DNA of 64,000 nt from Urophycis tenuis (taxonomy: Eukaryota; Chordata; Actinopteri; Gadiformes; Phycidae). The notes under the pieces are model-generated. The model did not search any database and was not told the DNA's origin. It worked only from the letters and a program-made list of their open reading frames with translations. The stretch's first letter is position 1, and the number at the start of each line of letters is the position of its first letter. Of the stretch, positions 1-15,354 are shown in pieces. The stretch is from contig JAXIVH010000024.1 of the NCBI GenBank assembly GCA_036785325.1, positions 6,873,322 through 6,937,321 on the forward strand, written 5' to 3'. A program made the position numbers and the translations under genes.

Positions 1-3
1 CGA

Positions 4-182
4 CACGGTCACTGTTCAAAGTTATACGGGTTCAGGCACCATAGCAATACATTTAAAAAATGCATTGAAATATTTAAACGCCGCTATAACGTGACACAAA
101 GTTCTGGAAGATCTGGGCGCAGATAATTTTTTTAATGTATTGCACCGGTGCCTGAACCCAACAACTTTGAACGGGGACCGTG
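4..182. repeat. Imperfect long inverted repeat (MITE-like hairpin)
   Basis: Bases 4-60 and about 127-182 are reverse complements with few mismatches. Shared blocks include CACGGTC, GTTCAAAGTT, GGGTTCAGGCACC and GCAATACATT. The arms are about 55 bp around a loop of about 65 bp. The left arm starts at the window edge, so the outer end and any target duplication cannot be seen. A short non-autonomous transposon is the simplest reading. Confidence 0.6.
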
Positions 183-183
183 A

Positions 184-696
184 ACATTGTCTTTACTGCA
201 GCCGCAGCCATCATAACAGACAAGCGCGAACCATTGATGAAATGAAGTGAGCGTGTCGTGTAGTTCATAGTGTGACATGCGTAAACCATGCGCAAACCAA
301 TGGTGCAAACATAATCATAGATGGCACCACAGGTTTTTATATAAAAGAAAGAACGAAGTATGTAGGCAATTTAATACTCAATTTAATACACAATACTTAA
401 TAAAATATAATTAAAAGGGTTTTATTGTATTTGCATTAGTTGTTTAAAGAGTAAAACAAAACGGTCGGCAACTTTACAATCGGCAAGTCGGTAAATATTT
501 GGGTCGGTCCTAAATTGACAGGTTCTAAGGGTGGCCTTATGGAATGCTTTAAGGGTTTCTTCCCTGTCCACCTACCTCAGCCATGTCTAGATGAACGTCA
601 CAATTACCAGAGTCATCTACTTATGTTCAATGTTCGTATGGTCCGTCACTGAGGTACAACACTTATGTTTACAAGTCTACGCTAAATTGGTAAGGG
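184..696. other. Non-coding, AT-rich; nothing recognised
   Basis: Short ORFs here have no recognisable domain and no exon-like borders. It presumably belongs to a grm2 intron, because the last grm2 exon lies downstream on the plus strand. Confidence 0.4.
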
Positions 697-1253
697 AGGG
701 TGAGGGTTAGACTCCACCCATCCAGAGTAGGGTGAGGGTTAGACTCCACCCATCCAGAGTAGGGTGAGGGTTAGACTCCACCCATCCAGAGTAGGGTGAG
801 GGTTAGACTCCAACCATCCAGAGTAGGGTGAGGGTTAGACTCCACCCATCCAGAGTAGGGTGAGGGTTAGACTCCACCCATCCAGAGTAGGGTGAGGGTT
901 AGACTCCACCCATCCAGAGTAGGGTGAGGGTTAGACTCCAACCATCCAGAGTAGGGTGAGGGTTAGACTCCACCCATCCAGAGTAGGGTGAGGGTTAGAC
1001 TCCACCCATCCAGAGTAGGGTGAGGGTTAGACTCCAACCATCCAGAGTAGGGTGAGGGTTAGACTCCAACCATCCAGAGTAGGGTGAGGGTTAGACTCTA
1101 ACCATCCAGAGTAGGGTGAGGGTTAGACTCCAACCATCCAGAGTAGGGTGAGGGTTAGACTCCACCCATCCAGAGTAGGGTGAGGGTTAGACTCCAACCA
1201 TCCAGAGTAGGGTGAGGGTTAGACTCTAACCATCCAGAGTAGGGTGAGGGTTA
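697..1253. repeat. 32-bp minisatellite, main block
   Basis: About 17 head-to-tail copies of a 32-bp unit beginning GGGTGAGGGTTAGACTCC and ending CATCCAGAGTA. Copies differ mainly at one position (CCACCC or CCAACC) and occasionally at CTCCA/CTCTA. The array resumes at 1756-1810 after a transposon insertion. Confidence 0.95.
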
Positions 1254-1755
1254 AGGCTGGTTTATGCTTCGGCGTAGGGATCGCGTCGTGATCACGCAAT
1301 GGCCACGCAAATGCTCGGACGCAGTCATGAGCCCGTGATACTTCGTAGGGATTGCGTGGGGTTTACGTCTTGAAATGCAATTCATTGCCACACCGGTAGA
1401 GGGACCAGACCATTCTGGTCATTACATACGGATTACTAGCGAGTTTAAAAAAAGTTTACAGAAATGAAGGCAAAAGTTATATATATATAAATGTTGTCGC
1501 TAATCAGTCAAAGCATTTATCAAGGCTGTGTTTACACCGTGGCGGTGTTTACGAGTGGAAACCGGAAAAGCGATCTCCAGCCAATGTAGTTCGCGGACCA
1601 ATCACAGCCAAAGCCGCTGCGTTGGTGTTGCGTCGCCTCGACGCGCGTCTAGGATTTGGGGAGGTGCACGTTGAGGACGTAAAGGGTCCGCAAAGGGTCC
1701 GCAGCCCCCCAGCGTGGCGTCGACGCAGAAGTATAAACGAAGCATAACCCAGCCT
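1254..1755. mobile_element. Harbinger-like MITE inside the 32-bp minisatellite
   Basis: A 502-bp insertion with terminal inverted repeats AGGCTGG.TTATGCTTC at the left and GAAGCATAACCCAGCCT at the right. It is flanked by direct TTA copies at 1251-1253 and 1756-1758. Removing the insert and one TTA restores a perfect minisatellite unit. A 3-bp TTA duplication is typical of PIF/Harbinger elements. No transposase is encoded, so this is a non-autonomous copy. Confidence 0.85.
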
Positions 1756-1810
1756 TTAGACTCCAACCACCCAGAGTAGGGTGAGGGTTAGACTCCAACC
1801 ATCCAGAGTA
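1756..1810. repeat. 32-bp minisatellite, short block right of the MITE
   Basis: About 1.7 further units identical in type to 697-1253, continuing in phase after the TTA duplication. Confidence 0.9.
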
Positions 1811-2022
1811 GAGTTGCATCTCCAGTGTGGAAACATTGGTCTCGAGTCGTCCATTCATCATTTTTCATATACACCCATTCATTCGCCCAGCATCCATCCA
1901 TTTCCACTCACCATATATTTGTTATTATAGCACGTCTGTTGTAACCAGTAACTAAACCCTTGTTGCTCGGGATAAACACTTACACAAAAACCATACCATA
2001 GCATAACAGTTTTGAGTCCATG

Positions 2023-2263
2023 GCAACACAAGCATGCACTAACCCTGGTGTCCACTCAACACCAACCTGTCAACACAAGCATGCACTAACCCTGGCATCC
2101 ACTCAACACCAACCTGTCAACACAAGCATGCACTAACCCTGGCATCCACTCAACACCAACCTGTCAACACAAGCATGCACTAACCCTGGCACCCACTCAA
2201 CACCAACCTGTCAACACAAGCATGCACTAACCCTGGCATCCACTCAACACCAACCTGTCAACA
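2023..2263. repeat. 47-bp minisatellite, about five copies
   Basis: Near-identical units starting ACACAAGCATGCACTAACCC and ending CAACACCAACCTGTCA. Variation is limited to GGTGTCC, GGCATCC or GGCACCC in the middle. Confidence 0.95.
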
Positions 2264-2570
2264 TGAAGCCTCTATTTTCATTCGGCTGACGACAGGCTGC
2301 TGACCTCATTGAACACTCTTTTCCCAAGCACTTCTTTTATCCGCACACATTTTTTAACCACACAGTCGTTTGAAGTACATTTGCATGTGTGTTTCTGCTC
2401 AAATGGCAGTAGACTGTTTTACCATTCATGGTGGTTATTAAGAAATAATGTCATGTGTGCATTTAAAGTGACGCCTGATATTCTTTTTGTTATATATACA
2501 TATTTGTTATATATAAGTGACTGAATTATAAGGTTCTGAATGTGGTCCGCACAAAAGTATTCATATTTAT

Positions 2571-2720
2571 ATTTACATTTAGGGCATTTAGCAGCCACTT
2601 TTATCCAAAGCGATTTCCAAAAAGTACATTTGTCAGAATTGATATATTCATCATATGTTATTCATTATTAGTCATTTCCCTTGATTTACAAACATTTACA
2701 TTACAAGTCCCTCTATTGAC
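2571..2720 (-). repeat. Interspersed LINE/SINE 3'-end fragment
   Basis: The stretch with TTAGGGCATTTAGCAG and TTTTATCCAAAGCG reads, on the minus strand, like the very common teleost repeat tail (CGCTTTGGATAAAAG then CTGCTAAATG). I recognise the tail but not the exact family. The right boundary is approximate. Confidence 0.5.
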
Positions 2721-2852
2721 CACTGACCAAAGTAAACTAACAATACTTCTGGTGTTGTGGACATTAACTGAAGCACAATCTGCTCCATCAGTAAGCACCA
2801 AACATTATTATTTATTATTATTCAAATGTATTATTTATATTATACATTATTT

Positions 2853-2871
2853 TTATTATTATTATTAGTAA

Positions 2872-2909
<38 letters not shown>
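2853..2909. repeat. (ATT)n then (TAG)n microsatellite
   Basis: ATT triplets pass into about 14 TAG triplets just upstream of the grm2 terminal exon. Confidence 0.9.
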
Positions 2910-2984
2910 TGATGTATTATTATACATTATTATGCTCCTCACATTAGCAGTGTTTTCAGTGAGTGTGTGTGCGTGTGCCTGCAG

Positions 2985-3058
2985 CGTCAGCCTCCAACGT
3001 GGTGCCGACGGTGTGCAATGGGCGCGAGGTGCTGGACTCCACCACCTCGTCCTTGTGA
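2985..3058 (+). CDS. grm2: Last coding exon of metabotropic glutamate receptor 2 (partial)
   Basis: After a TG-rich tract and a CTGCAG acceptor (AG at 2983-2984), the reading frame gives SASNVVPTVCNGREV and ends LDSTTSSL before TGA at 3056-3058. The VPTVCNGRE block and the terminal TSSL are the hallmark of the group II mGluR cytoplasmic tail, and the TSSL end is a PDZ-binding motif. The receptor is a presynaptic Gi-coupled glutamate sensor in the plasma membrane. Only the tail exon is here; the ligand-binding and seven-helix exons must lie left of the window. mGluR3 ends similarly, but synteny with parp3 and gpr62 (human 3p21.2) favours grm2. The ORF is short, so the call rests on the peptide and the splice acceptor. 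Confidence 0.85.
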
Positions 3059-3450
3059 ACAGCTGGAGCTCCCTGGGCCGGGGGCACGGCAGACCCCACT
3101 ATTATCATCTTTTCCTGATTCAGGTGTTTTTGGATATTAAAGAGGTCACACACAGAAGATTGTCCTGATTGTGTTGTCCTCCGAGTGCTGTGAGTACAAT
3201 GTCCCCATCCTTGTTTTTCCTCCTCTTCCTTTTTTGAAATGAGACACCAACAGACACCACCACTTCGATATATCCCTTCTTTTATTGAAGAGTCTAATGC
3301 AACATTGAGTCAATAATAGTGAAGCTGTTCAATGTAATATAATATATATATATATATATATACCAGATGTTTTTCATGTCGATTTTGGTGAACCAGTTTG
3401 TGCTTTCTTGTAATTTATGTAAATAAAAATGTGTTTTTTATTCATATTAA
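3059..3450 (+). terminator. grm2: grm2 3' UTR with candidate poly(A) signal
   Basis: Non-coding AT-rich sequence follows the stop codon, with a (TA)n tract at about 3343-3362 and an AATAAA hexamer at 3422-3427 before a T-rich stretch. The cleavage site was not determined. Confidence 0.5.
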
Positions 3451-3574
3451 ATTGTTGATTATTCTTCAACACAGGCCCTAATATATAAATCATAACAATG
3501 TGGACAATCTCAATATAACAAGTTCATCTTCTCTACTACATAAGCACCAGTAGTGCATTACATTGTTTATTCAG

Positions 3575-4365
3575 TAGGGGAGACCGGGTATGGTTTTAAC
3601 ACTTTTTGCTTCAGCACCTGTAACTCATTGAATTTTTGAGCTAAAGCTCTCAAACTTTAATACAAAGTATCAACATTTGTTTACTACAAATGGCACCAAT
3701 TTAAACCTCTGCAAGAATATCACAGACCTCAGGTGATGTCAAATACATGTTGTTCCTTTGTTACAACCTACCCCACTACCGGGGTTGGTTGTAACAATTA
3801 GTCAAAATAAGCAAAAACAGAAGCCACACCATGTGATGTGCTTTATTGAAATAAAAGAACAATGTCTCTCTGTCTGTGACTGACCATAACTCAAATCCAC
3901 TTTCTGTTGGACTCAGAAGTGTGTGTAACTAACCTGTTATTTGCTTACCTCACATGGTCCATAATACACGTCTGCTGCCTGACTCAAATAATCAGCTAAC
4001 ATCTCCTTCTGCACCTCAGAGAAAACTTTGTTGCTGCTTCTGTAACCTACACTGGGAAGATCACTGGACCCCTGGTCTCTCAGCTTCTGCAGTGATTTGC
4101 AGTATCTGCTCAGTGTTACATGGCAGATCCCATATGAATTTGCAATTGATCTAACTGACTTGCCCTTCTTTGTGACCTCATCAGATGCTTTTTTTAAAAC
4201 ATCTGCAGGCACACCTCTGTCACTCCTTTTCCACTGCCTCGGCATTCTGTAACTTAAAATCAAGAAAGTGTTCTTAGTTGTAGTTGGACGTTACAGTATG
4301 TAAGGGGATGGTTGTAACACTTAGTAAAGATGTGTTACAATCCACCCCACCCCAGTTAGCTGTAT
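3575..4365 (-). mobile_element. pogo/Tigger-like DNA transposon relic
   Basis: A region bounded by imperfect inverted sequences (left GGGGAGACCGGGTATGG then TTTTAACAC, right GTGTTACAATCCACCCCAC). Repeated GTTGTAAC or GTTACAAC motifs lie near both ends. It encloses a minus-strand psq-type helix-turn-helix coding piece. TA target duplications could not be fixed, so the borders are approximate. Confidence 0.5.
3937..4263 (-). pseudogene. Transposase N-terminal exon with psq helix-turn-helix
   Basis: The 108-codon frame reads MPRQWKRSDRGVPADVLK and then KSVRSIANSYGICHVTLSRY. This is the layout of the pipsqueak/CENP-B type DNA-binding N-terminus of pogo-family transposases. The frame ends just after GPCE, where the minus strand reads GAG|GTAAGC, a good splice donor, so this may be a first exon whose partners are deleted. 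No DDE catalytic domain is visible nearby. The protein would bind transposon ends, but this copy cannot be a complete transposase. Confidence 0.6.
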
Positions 4366-5058
4366 TAGCATAGTGGTTAGAAATTAGCAGGGGAAAATGC
4401 CTCACATTTTGCCTGATAAACTATTATTTCATCTAATATAAGTCACATGGTTGTATCTGCAATATTATAAGTACTAGACAAAATATAGTCTTAGTCCATA
4501 AAATTACTTTCTTACATCAAAATCTTTTTTTTTTCTCATTAAAATCTGCATGGATTCCGCCTAGATAATTACCATCGATGATGGGGGGGGGGGGGGAGGG
4601 GCTAAATACTGAAATGGTCATGTGACTTCTACCTTATCCCTGATTGGTGGATTTGGTGAAAAAAAAAAGGTTTGGAGTTGTTGATATTTAAAAAAGCATA
4701 TGTGCCTAGCCTGGGAATTCCCATGCTGCTTTGCGCGCGATTTCATTAGGCGAGTTTCAGACATAGACATGACGCAACATTGAGCGCTACTGCCCACTGG
4801 GCTGACGAGACGCGGGGCCGCCATCTTGGAGTGGTGATCCGCCCCCCTCAGTGTAATTCATTTGACAGGAGAAATGAACTGTCAGCGCATTTAGTTAATC
4901 TTACCTCACTGAATACCATTGATTTTCACTCGGTTTTTTGTAATACGTGTAGCTATGATAAAGGACACATGTTTTGGCGTGTTTTATTATTCATAGTTGG
5001 AGTTCAGGTGCGATGAGGACCAAATACAAGGATGGCTGATGACTGGTAATGGTTTACC

Positions 5059-5345
5059 TCACAAGTGAGGTAAGTGGGAAGAGAGAGATATATAGAGTGG
5101 GTTAGGCGTGCTATAAGTTTCATGATGGTTAGTATTAATAAGTGTATCAATGGTACTACAGAGTGTTACACTATAGAGAGAAAAGGCAAGAGAGGGAGAG
5201 TCGAGAGAGAGAGAGAGAGGAAGAAGAGGGAGTTGAACGACATGACAGAGAGAAGAGGTGAGAGAGGGAGAAGAGGGAGTTGAACCACATGACAGAGAGA
5301 AGAGGTAAGAAGGAGAGTTGAGAGAGAGACAGAGGGAGATACAAT
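5059..5345. repeat. GA-rich imperfect repeats
   Basis: Purine-rich tract of GAGAGA and GAGTTGA(A/C) units, with an imperfect duplication of AGAGGGAGTTGAACGACATG at about 5226 and 5273. Translations of it are low-complexity and not genes. Confidence 0.7.
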
Positions 5346-5453
5346 ATGCACACTGAAGGCATGATGCCACCATAGGAAAGATTATACTATAGGCTATACT
5401 AGCTATAATGTATAGCCACTGTCCATCTGATTGTCTAGTTAGCTAGCGCTAAT

Positions 5454-5476
5454 ACCCCCCCCCCCCCCCCCCCCCC
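5454..5476. repeat. Poly(C) tract
   Basis: An uninterrupted run of about 23 C inside the 4707-6994 transposon. Confidence 0.9.
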
Positions 5477-7020
5477 TTGGCTTTTACAATCTTTATCTTC
5501 AACATCTATTTCAACTTTATGTTGTTCAAGTATGTCATTTCTTCACTTCATTCATTTCATTGACAAGCAATTCTATTACGGTCATACTCTTGTTTGTTAG
5601 CCTAGCTGGCTACGATTTCAGTACTCCTTCTCAACTCTGTGGTAATATAATACAACCAATAGTGCGTTAGTGTTAAATCTTACTTGTGAAAAGTAATCCC
5701 CCGATTCCTATTTTCGACGCTCCGCTCATTTGAGCAGGAATACGCTGAACACCAGCCCGGCATCCTTGTTTTCTTCTGTAGACGCTACCTGTCAACTATT
5801 GCTGTCAATGCTGCTCGCCGGCTCCTGATCCCCACTCCAATATGGCGGCCGAATTTCTCGTTTGGCAGCAGCCAATGTTGCGTCTACCTAATAGGATGTC
5901 TATGGTTTCAGATGAGGCATGCGGCTTCGTTTGCCATGCGGCTTCGTTTGCCATGCTTCAGAATGCATTCTGGGATGAAAACGTCAGAAATACCTCTGAT
6001 GAACTTCCGATGCGACGATTCACCTGGCTTTCAAAACTCGCGTGTTTTCAGGAAAACAACTTCCGCCTGCTTTTCTGGCCATGTTCTCTCGAGCAAGTGT
6101 GGACATAAGACACTCCCCTCAACATCATCAACTTTGCCCTGGTTGGTTGGAATACCGAAATTAAATTATCCACGTCAGAAGTGACGTTACACCTTTCAGA
6201 GAGGCGTGTCTGGTGCCCTCTCCCAAACTATGCATATTAAAAAGAGATTAAAAAGAGACGATTTTGTGAACTTTCACTTCATCACTCATCATTCATTTTT
6301 TATTTTATTTATTTTATTTACACATTTCTCCACATAGCCAAGCCATTGTACATGCAGAAAATTCATCGCATTTGCTCCTCAGCCTGCATCAGTAAGGGGA
6401 GATCCAATGCCTCAACTCGTCTGCTAGGAAGAACGGAAGTTGTTGACGAGAAGTTCACCTGTGTCCGCCTTGACCAGACGGGAACTTGACGTGATTATGA
6501 CGAGTTCCGCCGGATCTTCTCAAGTCTCGTTGCAACAAATGCGCAAATGCAAACGATCTGAAACTCGCCTATTCTCGCTGCAAAGACAGTCTGGAAACCA
6601 CCGCCCTTATTTTCCCCTGAGTTAGGGAACCAATCACAGAACGGGGGGGGGGGGGGCAGCAATACGATGACGACGTCTATGCACGACACCGAAGCTTGTA
6701 GCGTGTTAATCCAACATGGCAGCGGACACAACGTTACCGTTCGATGCAGCTTTAGAAAGTGTATTAAGTAGCTTTTGTAGCAATTAATTTAATTTTAGAG
6801 GCTAATTTTTAGTAGCAATTGGCTATGAATCGCGCGCAAAGCAGCATGTGAAGAACCAGACGCCATTTGATAGACATTCGTAGCGCCCAATAAACGGCTC
6901 TAGGCATTCGTAAACCACGCCTCAAATACGAGAAAATGCACACCTAGTTCCCAGACCACCATCTCATCGAGATGTGGACGCGTCAGCCAGGCTAATATGT
7001 GCCATGATTTCTTAATATTT

Positions 7021-7022
7021 GC

Positions 7023-7061
<39 letters not shown>

Positions 7062-7079
7062 GAGTCGGTTAGTGAGTCG

Positions 7080-7115
<36 letters not shown>

Positions 7116-7147
7116 TTAGGCAATTTCCCTCAGGGATCAATAAAGTA

Positions 7148-7186
<39 letters not shown>

Positions 7187-7190
7187 ATTA
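7021..7190 (+). repeat. (GTTA)n, LINE 3' tail and (TGTC)n
   Basis: About 25 GTTA units with a few GTGAGTCG variants, then AATTTCCCTCAGGGATCAAT and AAAGTATG followed by about nine TGTC units. The CCCTCAGGGATCAATAAAG block is a frequent teleost non-LTR element tail, here 5' truncated to almost nothing. Confidence 0.75.
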
Positions 7191-7576
7191 TAGGTTTTTT
7201 GACTACTTTTATGACCCTATAACAAGCTGTGGTCAATACCATCTTAATATTAAATAACAACACCAAAACCGCTCCATGAATAATATTTTATGATTATATG
7301 GGCGCATTTAGCTGAGGACTGCCCAAGATGAAAGGGTCACATGTGACGAAACACTTCCATCTGGTGGGTCTTTGGTGTACGACGTCGGGACATGAGCTCC
7401 ATAACGCAACAGTAAAAACGGTTTATTTAGACAATGCAACGAGAGCCAATTATTTTTCCTCTATCGATATATTGATCAAATATCAGCTACCCGCCTAGCA
7501 GTCTTTGTCCTAAAATAATATGATTAAAGAAAAAAACGTAATATTATCAGTGTGATTATTCTTATTCTTATTAGTA

Positions 7577-7577
<1 letters not shown>

Positions 7578-7643
<66 letters not shown>
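7578..7643. repeat. (ATT)n microsatellite
   Basis: About 22 uninterrupted TTA/ATT triplets. Confidence 0.95.
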
Positions 7644-7644
<1 letters not shown>

Positions 7645-7814
7645 TCCATTACTATAATTACAAGGATTATTATTTTATTAATTTCCCCTGCGACCTACAT
7701 AGAAAATGTAAAATTGGCATTCACGACATTTACTATCAACGTTGTAAAATGTCGGTTGAGTATTATACATAGACTGTATATAGGTATTATATAGTTCAGT
7801 GGCGACTTGGAAAC

Positions 7815-7972
7815 AAGAAGGATGACGTCATGACATGGTCCGCCCACGTGACAAAAAGAGGATGACGTCTGATAGTGTTTACCGTCACGGTCCGCCCACG
7901 TGTCCGCCCCTCGAACTAGTTGGTTTGACGGCTCTTCCTGGTCTTCCTCTGTTGACTGCAGTTGTCTACAAG
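7815..7972 (+). promoter_or_regulatory. parp3: Candidate parp3 promoter and non-coding first exon
   Basis: A GC-richer island in AT-rich surroundings. It has a palindromic CRE-type TGACGTCA (7823-7830), a second GATGACGTC (7861-7869), and GGTCCGCCCACGTG twice (7837-7850 and 7889-7902), each ending in an E-box CACGTG. Downstream, CTACAAG|GTACGT at 7972/7973 is a good splice donor. It could join the acceptor TTTCACAG at 8527, 11 bases before the parp3 start codon. That exon link is inferred and needs transcript data. Confidence 0.35.
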
Positions 7973-8129
7973 GTACGTTATGCTGTAGACTACACACAAA
8001 GTAGCCTCGGGTTAAAGTTAATTTTCGGGTTTGCATCCAGATCGCCTCCTGCTTGTTGACGTCGCTGACTTGTCGCTGCCTGAGGCCCATTGTAGGCGAT
8101 AGGAAGGAATCGAATGATCGGATATCGCG

Positions 8130-8246
8130 GGGCAGACGCAACCAAACGTTTGCATGAATGACACAACCGTAGAGGCAGCGCGTTAACGTTGGACCTCCAG
8201 CTTTGCGTCAACGCGGAACCATAAATTAAGCATAACCCAGCCTTTA
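8130..8246. mobile_element. Truncated copy of the Harbinger-like MITE
   Basis: The end sequence AAGCATAACCCAGCCT followed by TTA matches the right end of the complete element at 1254-1755, with a related GC-rich stretch upstream. The left terminal repeat is missing, so this is a fragment. It lies between the candidate parp3 leader exon and the first coding exon. Confidence 0.55.
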
Positions 8247-8538
8247 GTGATTGCGCAGTCTGTATGCTGTGGCCTAGATCCACTCATCCACTCCTAGAGC
8301 CAGTGGTAGGGTTAGTCAGTCAAACTAACCCAGCAGCCTGAATGTGCGGAGTTGCGCGGAGTTGCAGAAGACATGTCCTAACTTGTTTTTGATTGCTTTA
8401 TGTCATCCTCAGCTCGGGACAACGAACTAACCTCATGCGTTGCAAATTCGATGTGTAGAATCAAAACACTTTAGATTATCCGTTTAGTTAAGTACTTTCT
8501 GTTTGTGTGGAAACTGATATTTCACAGATTCAAGAGTC

Positions 8539-13611
<5,073 letters not shown>

Positions 13612-13910
13612 AGAGGAGGTTGAGGGTGACTGGGAATTTACACCGCAGGCGAAAGCGTAACGTGAGCGTAACGTTGGCGTATCAATTCACACCGCCGCCG
13701 TTTGTTTGGCTATATTTTCAAGATTCTAGAACGTCATACTCCCGGTAACTGCACAAGATATTTTTTTTTAATTTGCGAACACCATCTGAGAATTCTACAG
13801 GATACTAAAAGCAGACATGAGATCAACATATAACGATAAAAAAAGACATGTTTTGTATGTTGTTTTATTCATCACATGTTATGTGTCCTGCATCAGATAA
13901 TACAGATAAT

Positions 13911-15143
13911 GGCCCTCATTTATCAAACGAGCGTACGACAGAAAACGGGCGTAAAATGGACGTACGCTCATTTCCACGTTGAGCTTGGCATTTATCAATT
14001 TGAACGTGAGCGCAGGCTGCGATGAAATCTCACGTCAGGTCTGAGCTTGTGTACGCAACTTTTTCGAGTGCGACCAGTGGCGAGACATATATCCGCAAGA
14101 GTGGGACAACTTTTTCTTCACCTTATTCGGAATAAGATAATTTTAACGCAATGCAAACAATAGCCTATAGGTCAAATGTGAAATGTTTTAAGCTGGATCA
14201 ATTTAACATCAATTTTACATTTAATTAATTATTCAATTAATTATTTACCTCTTGAACATAGGGCACACTGTTGACTGCAACAGTGATTTGTTTCCATAAA
14301 GCGTTTTTTTTGCTTGCCCTTAATTAGATTAGATTAGATTCAACTTTATTGTCATTGTGCAGAGTACAAGTACAGAGACAACGAAATGCAGTTGGCGATA
14401 AAGGTGCGGGTTGAAATGCAGAAATGCAGAATAAGGTGCAGAGTGCAAAATTGAAAAACATGAAAAGTGGCAGTAGTTATTAAAGTGACAGTAAACAGTG
14501 CAAGTGGAGGTAGTGATCGTTAAGGTAGTAAACGGTTACTAACACTAGCAGAAACAGGCTGTAAACAGTATAAAAAAATATTTAAAAAAATAAAAAATAA
14601 AAATGTAAACAATGTACAGGTGCGAGAAATAGTAATATAGTACGAGAAGTGTACAGATGGTGCAATAGTGCGCTAGTGCAATACAACGGAACGGGTACAA
14701 CAGATGAATGTGGATTGTATGGATATGGGGGTGGGGGGTGCAACGGCAGTTTAGAATAAATAATACAATAAATAACATTACTATAAATAATATGAAGTAT
14801 GTCCAGGGGGGTGAGGGGTGGGCAGGGGTGAGTGTCCTTGGGGGGGGGGGGGGGGCATCAACAAGTGACACGAGTGTCTCCATTTCTGTTTCTGTTTTCG
14901 CTTCTTCTTTGCCGTTGGATGTTTCTCCATGTCGTAAAATTTAGGGGCGAGACTTCTTTTATAGGGGCGTGTTACGTTAATTACGATCGATCTCAGCCGC
15001 TGTATTTATCAACACCAAGCTCCTTTGTACGCTGGGATTGGTGTGATATGAAAGTTTCGTAAATCTCACGTGGGTCCTATCGTAAGATGAATCATGTGTT
15101 CAAATTTGCGGTCATTTCTACGTTCGTTTGATAAATGAGGGCC
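13911..15143. mobile_element. Nested TIR transposon (GGCCCTCATTTATCAAACG ends)
   Basis: The left end GGCCCTCATTTATCAAACG is matched at the right by its exact inverse at 15125-15143, extending to about 25 bp with one mismatch. AAT flanks both sides (13908-13910 and 15144-15146). This end sequence is a frequent fish non-autonomous DNA transposon. It is inserted in the hAT-like element and has a LINE tail inserted in it. Confidence 0.8.
14321..14861 (-). mobile_element. 5'-truncated Rex1/CR1-like LINE 3' UTR
   Basis: ATTAGATTAGATT followed by CAACTTTATTGTCATTGTGC is the inverse of a LINE tail like the one at 40866. It is followed by ACAGTAAACAGTGCAAG-type 3' UTR sequence and a G-rich end. No protein-coding part remains. 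It is the third level of nesting in this spot. Confidence 0.6.
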
Positions 15144-15354
15144 AATAGGCGTACACGTTATAAACGAAACGCTTCAGAAACGCTTAAAAATAGAAGTGAA
15201 GCGTAAAGTTAAGCTTTGGTCGGCCGTGAGACGGGCGTAAAACGCTGCCGGTGTAAATCAGTGCACTGGTTTGAATGGAATTATATCTCCAGCGGCAGTC
15301 GGCCGACTAAAAAACGCTTCTAAAACGGCTCTGGTGTAAATTGGCTTTGAGGGT

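Larger units (their letters stand above)
4707..6994. mobile_element. 2.3-kb TIR DNA transposon with 9-bp target duplication
   Basis: The element starts TAGCCTGG and ends CCAGGCTA, flanked by identical ATATGTGCC at 4698-4706 and 6995-7003. Subterminal inverted blocks occur: ATTTCATTAGGCGAGTTTC, GCGCGCGA and ATGCTGCTTTGCGCGC near 4720-4760 return in inverse orientation near 6822-6850, and partly near 5840-5900. No transposase frame is recognisable. A 9-bp duplication suggests a Mutator-like element, or a hAT element if one base is chance. The superfamily is not settled. Confidence 0.7.
13628..15346. mobile_element. hAT-like transposon in the parp3 3' UTR
   Basis: Identical 8-bp TTGAGGGT copies at 13620-13627 and 15347-15354 bracket an insert. 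Its ends share inverted AATTTACACC and related CGCTT.TAA.ACG motifs. An 8-bp duplication is the hAT signature, although the outermost bases (GACTGGG and TTGGCT) are not a perfect inverted repeat. It contains another transposon at 13911-15143 and no transposase. It begins 16 bases after the parp3 TGA. Confidence 0.7.

Noticed and set aside
697..1253. CRISPR-like regular repeats
   Set aside because: Units are contiguous with no unique spacers, and the genome is a vertebrate; it is a minisatellite.
2542..2868. 108-codon frame as an extra grm2 exon
   Set aside because: It overlaps a common fish repeat tail and a microsatellite and shows no mGluR similarity.
4576..4598. G-run as a regulatory quadruplex
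   Set aside because: Single homopolymer runs are frequent in this genome (also at 16441, 30483 and 41215) and nothing nearby supports a role.
7552..7794. 80-codon isoleucine-rich frame
   Set aside because: Translation of an (ATT)n microsatellite.
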